Positions 1 to 7,800 of a DNA stretch of 12,567 nt are shown in pieces. How positions within the stretch are numbered: position 1 is the stretch's first letter; each line of letters opens with the position of its first letter. The notes beneath the pieces were generated by a model. The model did not search any database. It was not told where the DNA came from and saw only the letters and a list, made by a program, of their open reading frames with translations. The translations under genes and the position numbers were made by a program. This DNA is from Oscillospiraceae bacterium (GTDB lineage Bacteria > Bacillota > Clostridia > WRCU01). The stretch lies in the NCBI GenBank assembly GCA_009783805.1, contig WRCU01000018.1, positions 1 to 12,567 of the forward strand, read 5' to 3'.

Positions 1-804
1 GTAGTCGATGAATATGAGCAGCTTGCCGCCCGTCAGCAGGAAGTCGTCGATCTTCAGCTTCTCGTCCTGTACGAGGTCCGACTTGGGCGCCAGCATGATG
101 AGGGCCACCGCGTCGTCGGGGACCGCGGGGACGGACATCAGGTTCAGGCTCCTGGTGTCGAAGTTGTTTATCTCGAGCTGCTCGCGGAAGTTCGAGTACT
201 CATATGAGAGGTTCCCCTCGGCGTGGCCCTCGGTGAAGTAGACGACGGGCTGGTCGCCCGTGTGGACGGTCCTGATGGCGGACGTGAAGACCTGCTCTGC
301 CTTGTTGCCCTGCACCTGCCTGGACATGGTCGCGTTGTCTATCTCGGAGTACTGGAGGAGGTCGCTGACTATCAGCTTCTTCACGTGGGACCCGCACTGC
401 ACGACGAAGTCGTTGCGCTTGATGCCCTTTATGCCCTGAGGGTCGAGCTCCTTTATTATCCCCGGGTTCCTGTCCGGGTCTATGTACCTGACGCTAATGT
501 TCGGGAACTTGTTGTACTCCTTCAATATCTCCACGAACTCCCTGTACGCGTCGGAGAGGTTCCTCCCGTCGTCGAACATGCCGTACACGGTGATCTGCCT
601 GTCGGCGGTGCCCCGCAGGATCTCCTTGGACACGTCGGTGAGTGAGTAGAGCTTGTTGCCCGTCAGGTCGAGCTTCAGCTCGAGGCTGTCGAAGATCATG
701 TTGAGGAATACGATGGAGAAGAGCACCGCCGTGATCATGATGACCGACATGGTGCCGTACCGCATCTTCTTCAGGTTGACCTTCGGCTTTATGGGGATCC
801 GCAT
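1..804 (-). CDS. GldG-like auxiliary subunit of an ABC transporter (partial, C-terminus off the window)
   Basis: The first 268 residues are visible; the frame is still open at base 1. Residues 1-14 are basic, a single membrane segment spans about 16-36, and the rest is predicted to lie outside the membrane. Two stretches match what I know of the GldG family (DUF4350/ABC_transp_aux-type proteins): LKLDLTGNKLYSLTD at about 43-57, just after the membrane segment, and VYFTEGHAEG at about 188-197, followed by a Rossmann-like region ending in LLTGGKLLIFIDY. In this family the subunit works with a GldA ATPase and a GldF permease; the substrate is unknown outside gliding Bacteroidetes. The permease gene lies 45 bp upstream, so all three are likely one operon. 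An in-frame TGA two codons upstream (811-813) makes ATG 804 the first possible start. The nearest purine-rich site (GAAGGGCGG) is 12 nt away, so initiation may be weak or coupled. Family assignment is fairly sure; transported substrate is not. Confidence 0.85.
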   Translation of the reverse strand, partial: MRIPIKPKVNLKKMRYGTMSVIMITAVLFSIVFLNMIFDSLELKLDLTGNKLYSLTDVSKEILRGTADRQITVYGMFDDGRNLSDAYREFVEILKEYNKFPNISVRYIDPDRNPGIIKELDPQGIKGIKRNDFVVQCGSHVKKLIVSDLLQYSEIDNATMSRQVQGNKAEQVFTSAIRTVHTGDQPVVYFTEGHAEGNLSYEYSNFREQLEINNFDTRSLNLMSVPAVPDDAVALIMLAPKSDLVQDEKLKIDDFLLTGGKLLIFIDY

Positions 805-849
805 GTTTTGTCAGTACCGCCCTTCGCAGTTTTCCGGGCCTTCCGCCCG

Positions 850-1548
850 TCAGCTCCAGCGCCTCTTCTCCACGACCTGCACGGCCAGGAAGACGAAGAA
901 GGCTATGAACGTGAGGTAGTAGACTATGTGGGTTATGGAGAAGATGCCCTTGGTGAAGTTGTCGTATCTGGAGACTATGGAGAGCCATTGGAGCACCTTC
1001 GAGACGAACCCGCCGATGAGCTGCGCCGCCGTGCCGAACGACCATAGGACGACCATGGTTATGATGGACACGACCGCCGCTATGACCTGGTTGTCCGTGA
1101 GCGAGGATATGAACAGCCCTATGGCCAGCACCAGGGCCCCCATGAAGAGGATGCCCACGTACATGCCCACCGTGGCCATCGTCAAGGGCGAGCCGAAGAC
1201 GATCGCGACGACCTGGTGCGGGATCGTGCAGGCCATCATCATGGCGAATATCGTCAGGACCGCCAGATACTTGCCCAGCACCATCTGCCAGAGCCTGATG
1301 GGCGACGTGATGAGCAGGACCTCCGTGTTGTTCTTGCGCTCCTCCGACATGACCCTCATGGTCAGGATGGGCAGGATGATGAGCAGCAAGGTGGCTATCT
1401 CGGCGAACATGAAGCGGAACTCGCCGTGCTGCGCGTACAGGTTCGTCCTGAAGTTCATGGTGGCGAAGTATATGAAGACGGCCATCACCACGTAGGCGAG
1501 GGGCGTGTAGAAGTACGCCTTCATCTCCCTCTTGTATATGGTCCGCAT
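850..1548 (-). CDS. ABC transporter permease, GldF/NosY-like (ABC-2 family)
   Basis: A 232-residue integral membrane protein with about six hydrophobic segments (near residues 16-32, 48-65, 89-111, 128-148, 157-175 and 207-226). The loop after the second segment reads MSEERKNNTEVLLITSP, the conserved cytoplasmic stretch (E...T.E.LL..P) of ABC-2 permeases of the GldF/NosY type, which contacts the ATPase. It would form the membrane channel of the transporter with the upstream ATPase and the downstream GldG-like protein. The start is ATG 1548: its A is the last base of the ATPase stop codon (TGATG), and AAGGAGG lies 7 nt upstream. A longer in-frame extension into the ATPase gene is open but is only a shadow of that gene. 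Substrate unknown. Confidence 0.92.
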   Translation of the reverse strand: MRTIYKREMKAYFYTPLAYVVMAVFIYFATMNFRTNLYAQHGEFRFMFAEIATLLLIILPILTMRVMSEERKNNTEVLLITSPIRLWQMVLGKYLAVLTIFAMMMACTIPHQVVAIVFGSPLTMATVGMYVGILFMGALVLAIGLFISSLTDNQVIAAVVSIITMVVLWSFGTAAQLIGGFVSKVLQWLSIVSRYDNFTKGIFSITHIVYYLTFIAFFVFLAVQVVEKRRWS

Positions 1549-1562
1549 CAGACGGCCTCCTT
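1546..1562 (-). promoter_or_regulatory. Ribosome binding site and TGATG stop/start overlap coupling ATPase to permease
   Basis: AAGGAGG (1556-1562) sits inside the last codons of the ATPase gene, 7 nt before the permease ATG. The ATPase TGA and the permease ATG share one base (TGATG). This fixes the permease start and suggests translational coupling, which would keep the two subunits in balance. Confidence 0.85.
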
Positions 1563-2522
1563 CCCGAGCGTCTCCTTCGTGGTCAGCTGCAGGAATATCT
1601 CCTCCAGCGACAGGTCGACGACCCGCAGCTCCAGTATGGGGTGGCCTTCCTTCGCCAGCGCGTAGAACATCCTGCGCCTGACGTCGGGGTCCTTCTCGGT
1701 CTCCAGCGCGTAGTCGCGCGCATCCCCGTCCCCGCCGGCGCCGACGGCTCCGGCCGGCGTGGGCTCCGCCGACTTGACGCCGCCCACCGACTTGACCGTG
1801 CGCAGGACGGACTCCGCCGGCCCCTCTATCCTGGCCACGAACCTGCCGGCGCCGCGGTAGCCGCCCGAAAGGTTGGCGGGCTTGTCCTCGGCCGCGATGC
1901 GCCCTTTGTGTATGATGATTATCCTCTCGCATACCGCGCTGACCTCAGGGAGTATGTGCGTGCTGAGGATGATGGTGCGGTCCTTGCCCAGCTCCCTGAT
2001 CAGCTTCCTTATCTCGATTATCTGGATCGGGTCCATGCCCACGGTCGGCTCGTCGAGGACCAGCACCTCCGGGTTGCCCACGAGCGACTGCGCCAGCCCG
2101 ACCCTTTGGCGGTACCCCTTGGAGAGGTTGTTGATCAGCCTCTTACGGTGGTCCGTGATCCTGACCAGCTCCATTATGTCGCCTATCTGCGCCCTGGCCT
2201 TGTTCCTGGGGACCTTCTTGAGCTCGGACACGAACCGCAGGTAGTCCTCCACCGTCATGTCCCTGTAGATCGGCGGCGTCTCGGGCAGGTAGCCTATCCT
2301 GCGCTTGACCTCCAGGGGCCTGTCCATGACGTCGTAGCCGCAGACCCTCACCCTCCCCTCGGTCGATGAAAGGTACCCGGTGAGTATGTTCATGGTCGTG
2401 GTCTTCCCCGCCCCGTTGGGCCCCAGGAACCCCACTATCTCGCCCTTGCCTATCTTGAGGCTGATGTCGTCGACGGCCTTGATCTTGCCGTAGTGCTTTG
2501 ACAGGTGCTCTATCTCTATCAT
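1548..2522 (-). CDS. ABC transporter ATP-binding protein, GldA-like
   Basis: A 324-residue ATPase subunit. Visible motifs are Walker A GPNGAGKT (34-41), YLPE in place of a canonical Q-loop glutamine (78-81; a Glu here is, as I recall, common in GldA-type ATPases), ABC signature LSKGYRQR (133-140), Walker B VLVLDEPT (153-160), D-loop VGMD and the switch His in STH (about 189). It would hydrolyse ATP in the cytoplasm to power the membrane partner encoded immediately downstream. The C-terminal 95 residues form an accessory region ending DLSLEEIFLQLT, typical of DrrA/GldA-like ATPases. That tail holds an Ala/Gly-rich insert at about 254-268. The start ATG 2522 follows a GGCGGGGGA purine tract. 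It lies 48 bp after the lipoprotein gene, probably in the same transcript. Confidence 0.95.
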   Translation of the reverse strand: MIEIEHLSKHYGKIKAVDDISLKIGKGEIVGFLGPNGAGKTTTMNILTGYLSSTEGRVRVCGYDVMDRPLEVKRRIGYLPETPPIYRDMTVEDYLRFVSELKKVPRNKARAQIGDIMELVRITDHRKRLINNLSKGYRQRVGLAQSLVGNPEVLVLDEPTVGMDPIQIIEIRKLIRELGKDRTIILSTHILPEVSAVCERIIIIHKGRIAAEDKPANLSGGYRGAGRFVARIEGPAESVLRTVKSVGGVKSAEPTPAGAVGAGGDGDARDYALETEKDPDVRRRMFYALAKEGHPILELRVVDLSLEEIFLQLTTKETLGKEAV

Positions 2523-2570
2523 GTCCCCCGCCTTCTCCCGCCTTATTTCGCCGTTCCCCGGTCCCGTCCG

Positions 2571-3146
2571 TCAGCCGTACGCCCCCGACTCGTCCGGGGC
2601 CAGCTCCTCCACGTACTCCATGAAACCGTCCATCAGATGCATCAAGTCCGGGTCGCCCGACATCTCATAGCCCATGTGCAGCGCCCTGTAGGCCTTGAGG
2701 TTCTCACCGCGTATCATGTGGACGTACGACCAGTACAGGTAGAAGTCGGGCTCCGCCTCGTAGATCCGTATGGAGGCGTGTATGGACTCGACGCACTCGT
2801 CGTGGCGTCCCAGGTGGAACAGCGCCAGCATCAACAGCAGCCTCGCGTCGCGGTCCATGGAGTCCGCCAGGCCCATGGGCCTCGAGGCGACCATCCGCTC
2901 CAGCGGTCCCAAGGCCTCCTCGTAGCGCCTTTCGGCCACCAGTCCCGCGCAGCCGGTCAGGATCGAGGAACGCTCGGCGTCCGACAGCTCATCCTCGCCC
3001 GCCACGAAGCCTTCCGCGCCGTCCGAACCTACCCTCAGCCACAGCCCGTCGCCCGACGGGGCGTCGCCCCCCGAGCACCCGCATATCATGAAAGCCGCCA
3101 GCAAGGCGGCCATGGCGCTTATCGTAACGGTACGTCTACTAGCCAT
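2571..3146 (-). CDS. Putative lipoprotein with TPR-like helical region
   Basis: A 191-residue protein. Residues 1-24 look like a lipoprotein signal peptide: a basic start (ASRRT), a hydrophobic core AMAALLAAFM and a lipobox ICGC with the modified Cys at 24, followed by SGG. A low-complexity linker (25-45) leads to a helical stretch (about 55-178) with helix-pair spacing like tetratricopeptide repeats (for example YEEALGPLERM, ALFHLGRHDECVESI, WSYVHMIRGENLKAYRAL). I do not recognise a named family. It would be anchored on the outer face of the membrane and may bind a partner protein. It is the first gene after a clear promoter and sits 48 bp before the ABC ATPase, so it may be an accessory of the transporter. 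That link is inference from position only. Confidence 0.8.
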   Translation of the reverse strand: MASRRTVTISAMAALLAAFMICGCSGGDAPSGDGLWLRVGSDGAEGFVAGEDELSDAERSSILTGCAGLVAERRYEEALGPLERMVASRPMGLADSMDRDARLLLMLALFHLGRHDECVESIHASIRIYEAEPDFYLYWSYVHMIRGENLKAYRALHMGYEMSGDPDLMHLMDGFMEYVEELAPDESGAYG

Positions 3147-3172
3147 CCCCAGCCTCTCAACCCATGCGGCCC

Positions 3173-3186
3173 GGCCGGCGCCGGCC
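3173..3186. repeat. 14-bp perfect palindrome just downstream of a promoter
   Basis: GGCCGGCGCCGGCC reads identically on both strands. It begins at about the predicted transcription start of the lipoprotein/ABC operon, a typical operator position, and lies 26 bp before the start codon. It could also act as RNA structure at the 5' end of the message. Short GC-only palindromes do arise by chance in GC-rich DNA, so the functional reading is tentative. Confidence 0.4.
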
Positions 3187-3193
3187 TACGCAA

Positions 3194-3222
3194 ATGGTAC
3201 TAGACGCGGTCCGGGGTGTCAA
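3194..3222 (-). promoter_or_regulatory. SigA-type promoter of the lipoprotein/ABC transporter operon
   Basis: On the minus strand a perfect -35 box TTGACA (3217-3222) is separated by exactly 17 bp from TACCAT (3194-3199), which matches four of six -10 positions. The predicted start is near 3187 and the lipoprotein ATG is at 3146. It lies just after the hairpin that follows the SLH operon, so the transporter operon appears to have its own start. Confidence 0.7.
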
Positions 3223-3225
3223 CGA

Positions 3226-3244
3226 GGCCCGCCCTGCGCGGGCC
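3226..3244 (-). terminator. Hairpin after the SLH operon, possible terminator
   Basis: GGCCCGC and GCGGGCC form a perfect 7-bp stem with a 5-nt loop, 23 bp after the stop of the 522-aa SLH gene. The following bases (TCGTTGAC) are poor in T, so this is a weak intrinsic terminator at best. The next promoter -35 box begins only 3 bp beyond it. Confidence 0.4.
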
Positions 3245-3267
3245 TTCGGCGCGCCCCGGGCGCGGCC

Positions 3268-4836
3268 TCAGAATCCCAGCATGTGGTCCCTGTAGTCCTT
3301 CCTGATGGTCGAGCGCATGTAGTCGAGGTAGTCGCAGAACAGCCTGGAGGCCATCGCGTTCGTGAGCCTTTGGCCCGGATTGTAGTTCCCCCTCGCGTCC
3401 GGGCGTATCAGCCCTATCCTCTCGGCGACGTATAGGGCGTTCCTCTGGTAGGCCGGCGTGCCCTTCGCGTCGGCTATGGTCAGCGAGCTGTTGGGGTTCG
3501 GGGCGAGGCCCTCCAGCCCCAGCGCGCGCACGAGGACCGTGACGGCGTCGCCGTAGGTGATGGGCCCGTTGGGCGAGAAGTTGTTGCCGCCGATACCGTT
3601 CATGAGCCTCTTCCTCAGGACGCTCTCGATGGCCTCGAAGTGCGCGCCCCCCACCGGGACGTCGGCGAATGAGGCCACCGGGGCCGCGTTCCTGGCCGTC
3701 GACCTGGCGGACGTACGGACGGAGACGTTCAGGACGGGCGCGGGCCTGATGAGCTTGTCGAGCGCGGACGCGAACTCCGCCCTCGTCATGAACTGCTCGG
3801 GCTTGAAGGACCTGTCCTCGCCGGGCAGGATCTCCAGGCTGTACAGCTCCCTGATCGCCTCATACTGGAAGTGCCCCCGCAGGTGCCATAGGTCCGGCAC
3901 CGGCAGCCTAACCTGGGACGGGAAGGTCTCCAGCCTGAGGCTCCCCGACCTGTCGACCATGACGTCCGTCGAGACGCCCCTGCGGTCCATCTCCGGGAAG
4001 GCGCACCTATACTCCATCACGCCCTCGTTCCTCTGCCGCTCCAGGTACCCGTCCCTGAAGCTGATGGCGTCGGGCCTGTTCTCCGAGAGCATCATCTCCC
4101 TGGTCATACCCGACGAGACGCGGACCTCGAATGTCCCGCCCCACGAGTCGCCTTCCTTCACCGTGCGCACCACCCCGTCAAGCAGCAGCGTCTGCGCGCT
4201 GCCCCAATAGCCGTTGTACCCGTAGTACTCCCCGACCTCCTCGACGGTTATCGTCTCTGGGCTCCTGCCTTGGTTCCCCGCCTGCGCGTAGGTCTTCTTG
4301 CTCCATATGTTGCCCGAGTAGTACTCTATGGCCGCCTTCGGGTCGTATATGCAGGTCCTCGTGTAGTCATAGCTGCGCAGCGCGTACGACCCGGTCGGCA
4401 GCACGACCTGCTCCGTGAACCTGTCGAGCACGGTCGAGTCGATCTTCTGCCCGTTGGGCTTGACCTCCCTGGTGGTCACGAAGGTGAGCGTCCTGTTTAT
4501 CATGGCCGTGTTCGAGTCGTCCCTGAGCGAGTATTGGTAGACCGCCGTCACGTTGCCGCCGCGCTCGGTCTTCCTGAGCGTCAGCGTTCCGGACAGCTCG
4601 ATCGGCGTCCCGGATAGGAAGCAGACCTCCCTGTATTCCATCTGCGTCCTGCCGTCAACCTCGCCGGACGAGACTCCGCCCCAGTAGCCCTGGTCACCGT
4701 CCATGGCGCGCGCCGTGACCAGGGCCGAGGAGGCCACGGCCAAAGCCACCGCCAGGCACGCCGCGGCCCTCAGGGCCCTGAACTTAAGCGCCATGCGCCT
4801 GACGCCGTCGGCCGGCGCGTTCCGCTCGAACACCAT
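3268..4836 (-). CDS. Secreted protein with three C-terminal SLH domains
   Basis: A 522-residue protein. After a basic N-terminus, residues 22-44 form a signal peptide (ALRAAACLAVALAVASSALV, then TARA as a likely cleavage site). Residues 45-310 are a mostly beta, aromatic-rich domain that I do not recognise; it contains two GYWG motifs (about 50-53 and 209-212) and four conspicuous Cys. Three S-layer homology repeats follow at about 314-365, 388-440 and 452-508 (for example SFADVPVGGAHFEAIESV and FSPNGPITYGDAVTVLVRALG). In the family SLH domains bind pyruvylated secondary wall polymer, so the protein should sit on the cell wall facing out. ATG 4836 is chosen because GGCGGAGGG lies just upstream. 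A TTG at 4854 would place that site inside the gene, and ATG 4794 lacks a good site but would still leave a signal peptide. It lies 35 bp after the other SLH gene, so probably the same operon. Confidence 0.88.
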   Translation of the reverse strand: MVFERNAPADGVRRMALKFRALRAAACLAVALAVASSALVTARAMDGDQGYWGGVSSGEVDGRTQMEYREVCFLSGTPIELSGTLTLRKTERGGNVTAVYQYSLRDDSNTAMINRTLTFVTTREVKPNGQKIDSTVLDRFTEQVVLPTGSYALRSYDYTRTCIYDPKAAIEYYSGNIWSKKTYAQAGNQGRSPETITVEEVGEYYGYNGYWGSAQTLLLDGVVRTVKEGDSWGGTFEVRVSSGMTREMMLSENRPDAISFRDGYLERQRNEGVMEYRCAFPEMDRRGVSTDVMVDRSGSLRLETFPSQVRLPVPDLWHLRGHFQYEAIRELYSLEILPGEDRSFKPEQFMTRAEFASALDKLIRPAPVLNVSVRTSARSTARNAAPVASFADVPVGGAHFEAIESVLRKRLMNGIGGNNFSPNGPITYGDAVTVLVRALGLEGLAPNPNSSLTIADAKGTPAYQRNALYVAERIGLIRPDARGNYNPGQRLTNAMASRLFCDYLDYMRSTIRKDYRDHMLGF

Positions 4837-4839
4837 ATA

Positions 4840-4848
4840 CCCTCCGCC
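4840..4848 (-). promoter_or_regulatory. Ribosome binding site deciding the start of the 522-aa SLH gene
   Basis: GGCGGAGGG ends 3 nt before ATG 4836 (4 nt counting GGAGG only). The spacing is short but usable. It favours ATG 4836 over the in-frame TTG at 4854 and ATG at 4794. Confidence 0.6.
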
Positions 4849-4871
4849 TAGCAAGATTCGCCGCCGCCCCG

Positions 4872-7800
4872 TCAGCCTTCCACGATGACCACGTATAGGG
4901 CGCTCTCATCCGTCTCGTCGCCCCTCAGCGCCAGGATCCTGTCACCCGGCTCCAGCTCGTCCGGCGTCGCGACCGCCCCGTTCCTGATGATCACGCAGCC
5001 TAGGCCCACAGTCACCTCGACGTCCCTGACGGCCACCCATACCCTGTCCACGGGCAGGTACCTGGTGGCCTCCCGGAGCAGGAATGAGGCGCCGTCGCCC
5101 TGACCGGCGGCGGCCGCGCCGCCCTCAGGCGCCGCCAGGACCCCGCGCAGGTTGAACGCGCCGTACGGGGCCGTGGAGATGAGCAGCGCCTCCACGTCAT
5201 TGGATATGACGTACACGGTCGAGTTCAGGTAGCTGTCGGGCCCGAACCCCCTGAAGTCCCTGACGCTGACCACGCCCTCATCGGTGACCACCCTCGTCCT
5301 GTCCGTGATCGTGAACGTCTTGGGTGTGTTCGCGAACTCCCACCTAGGTTCCACATACTGGGAGAATGAGGCCAGCGTTACGCTCCTGGCCACGTTTATG
5401 GCCGAAACCCTGCCCCTATAGATCTGGAACGGCACGTCGCCCGTTCGGCCGCCGATCTCTATGACCCCGGCCATGTAGCCCATCGTGGCGTGGGACATGT
5501 TCGCGACGACGTACGCCACGTCCCCGTTCCTTATGCTCGAACCCAGAACCAGCCTGTTGTCCTTCACGATGATGCTGGACTCGTCGAACCCCACCTTGTG
5601 GTCCAGCCTCGACATGCCGAACTCGCCGCCGCCCGCGCTGAGGTTCCTCACCTCACCGTCGTAGACGTAGTCCTCGGTCTCGAGGCGTCCCCTGAAGCTG
5701 ACCATGACGATCCGCTCCTCGCCGCCGTAGTCCCTCTCGACGGCCATGTAGGCTTCCCGGCGGACGTAGTATTTGTTCACCGTCTCGAGGCTCACCAGCC
5801 TGCCGTCGGCGTATATCCTGCAGCTTTCGGCCATCCTCAGGTCGGTGACGCCCTTTTGGTCCGTGAGGGTCCAGTCCCCCTTCACGAGCCGCCTGAGGTT
5901 CTGCGTGACGATCCTGCCCGAGACCTTCTCGCCTGAGAGCACGGTCCCTTTGTATACGGACGTGACGTGGTGGCGCGAGCCTTCGATGGTTATCTCCCGT
6001 ATGGCGTCGTAGGCCTCGGTCCGCTGCAAGAGGACCTTCACCCTGTCCCCGTCGCGCAGGGCCCCTGCGTCCACCACGCACTTCTCCGACACGACCAGGA
6101 TGTCGGGCGTCAGCGGAAATATCTGCTGGAACCCGCCCTCGAAGCCGATCACGATCTCCGACCGGCTTACGGACTTGACCTCGCCGTACCGGCTCACGTA
6201 GTTGTCCACGGCGCTGACGCCCAGGATCGAGCCGTCCTTGCCGAGCTTGATGAACGCGGTGTCGCCGGCCAGGACGTCGCCCATGTCCCCTCTATAATAA
6301 TTTCTTAGGACCTCGAACCCGTCGGTGCGGGAGTAGGTGTACGTGCGCAGCCTATAGGGCCTGTCCCAGTCCTCGGAGCCGCCGTTCGCGTTGTATAGGG
6401 TTATGTACCCCAGCGCGGTGTTATTCTCCTCGACGATGCCCGTCACCACGCCGTACTCCCTGTTGAGGCCGTCCTCGAACGTCCGCGCCGCGACGACCTT
6501 GTTGCCGGAGATGGTCAGTATGAGGTTCATCCCCGCCCTGAGGGCGTGTACGCCGGCGCCCGCCCCGTCTATGGTGACCTGAACCTTGGGGTCGTACGCG
6601 TAGGTTTGGTGCACGTTCTCCGCGAAGGTGGACCCGAAGTCCACTGACCCGCCCACCAGCGACAGGTCGGGCAAGTCCAGCCTGAAGTAGGGCGAGACGC
6701 CCATCTCACCCGCCTGGGCGTCCACGAAGTTCAGCTTGGCCGCCAGGTACCTCGTGTCGTTCACGTTCGATATGACGCTGACGAAGAGCACCTCGCCCGC
6801 GGCTCCCACGATGAAGGATATGCGGTCGCCCTCCCTCAGCGTCTCGCTCAGCCCGGCCTTTTGGTTCTTGTACACGACGTAGTCGTTGTCCCTATAGGGC
6901 TCGCCCTCGCCGGTCTCCTCGCTCAACGCGCCGCCGCCCGAGCCTGTGACCGTCCGCGAGGTGAGCCTGTGCAAATCGCCGAAGCCGTCCGTCACGCTCA
7001 CGCTGCGGCTGCTGACGTAGCCGCCCCCCACCGCCGAGCGCGCGTTGGTGACTGAGCCCACTATCCCCGTGTGCGCCTTCCAGCCGTTGCGCGAGAGGAT
7101 AAGCGCCTCGGCGTTCTTGAGCACCACGGCCGCCTGGCTGAACGCGATGGCGTTGTCCGCCCCAAACGCGCCGCCGGCCGTGCCCCTCATGATCCTCTCC
7201 CTGACCACGGCCTCCACGTACGGCGCGTACTCGGGCTTGATCCGCCTGAGGTCGGAGAAGCTCGATATCACCATGTCCCTGCCGTAGTACGGCGCCAATC
7301 CGAGCGATATGGCCAGGTATCTGGCCAGCTCCTGCTTGGAGACGCTCGCGTCCCTAAGGAACCCGCCCTCGCGCACGGCCGTCTGGTCGGCGAGGAGAGC
7401 GTCGTCCAGCTCCTCCTTGGTCAGTATCCTCAGGTCGCCGGCTATCTTGGCGTATCCGTCCTCCCAGACGGCGACCGCCTCTGCCTTCCTTTGCGCCGGG
7501 GGCCGCGCCGCGTTCAGCGCCTCCCCGGCCATTTGCGCCTCCGCGGAGTATCCGCCTGCCGCCAGGCAGACGGAGAGCGCCTGCATCCTGGTCATCGCCC
7601 TTTGGGGCTCAAAGGCCACCGACGGGTTCTGCCTGTCGATGATCGAAAGGGCGCCGGCCTGGTATATGGCCTGCCTCACCGACTCGGAGAGGCCGCCCAC
7701 GTCGGTGTACGATATGTTCCTGAGCATGCCCTCGGCCTGGGCGATCCCCCGGTAGACGGCGGCGTCATTGCCGGAGGGGGCGGCGGACGGGGCCGAGCCC

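Noticed and set aside
1549..1932. Upstream extension of the permease frame into the ATPase gene
   Set aside because: The extension is Arg/Gly-rich shadow sequence over a certain ATPase. ATG 1548 has an AAGGAGG site and begins a typical permease N-terminus.
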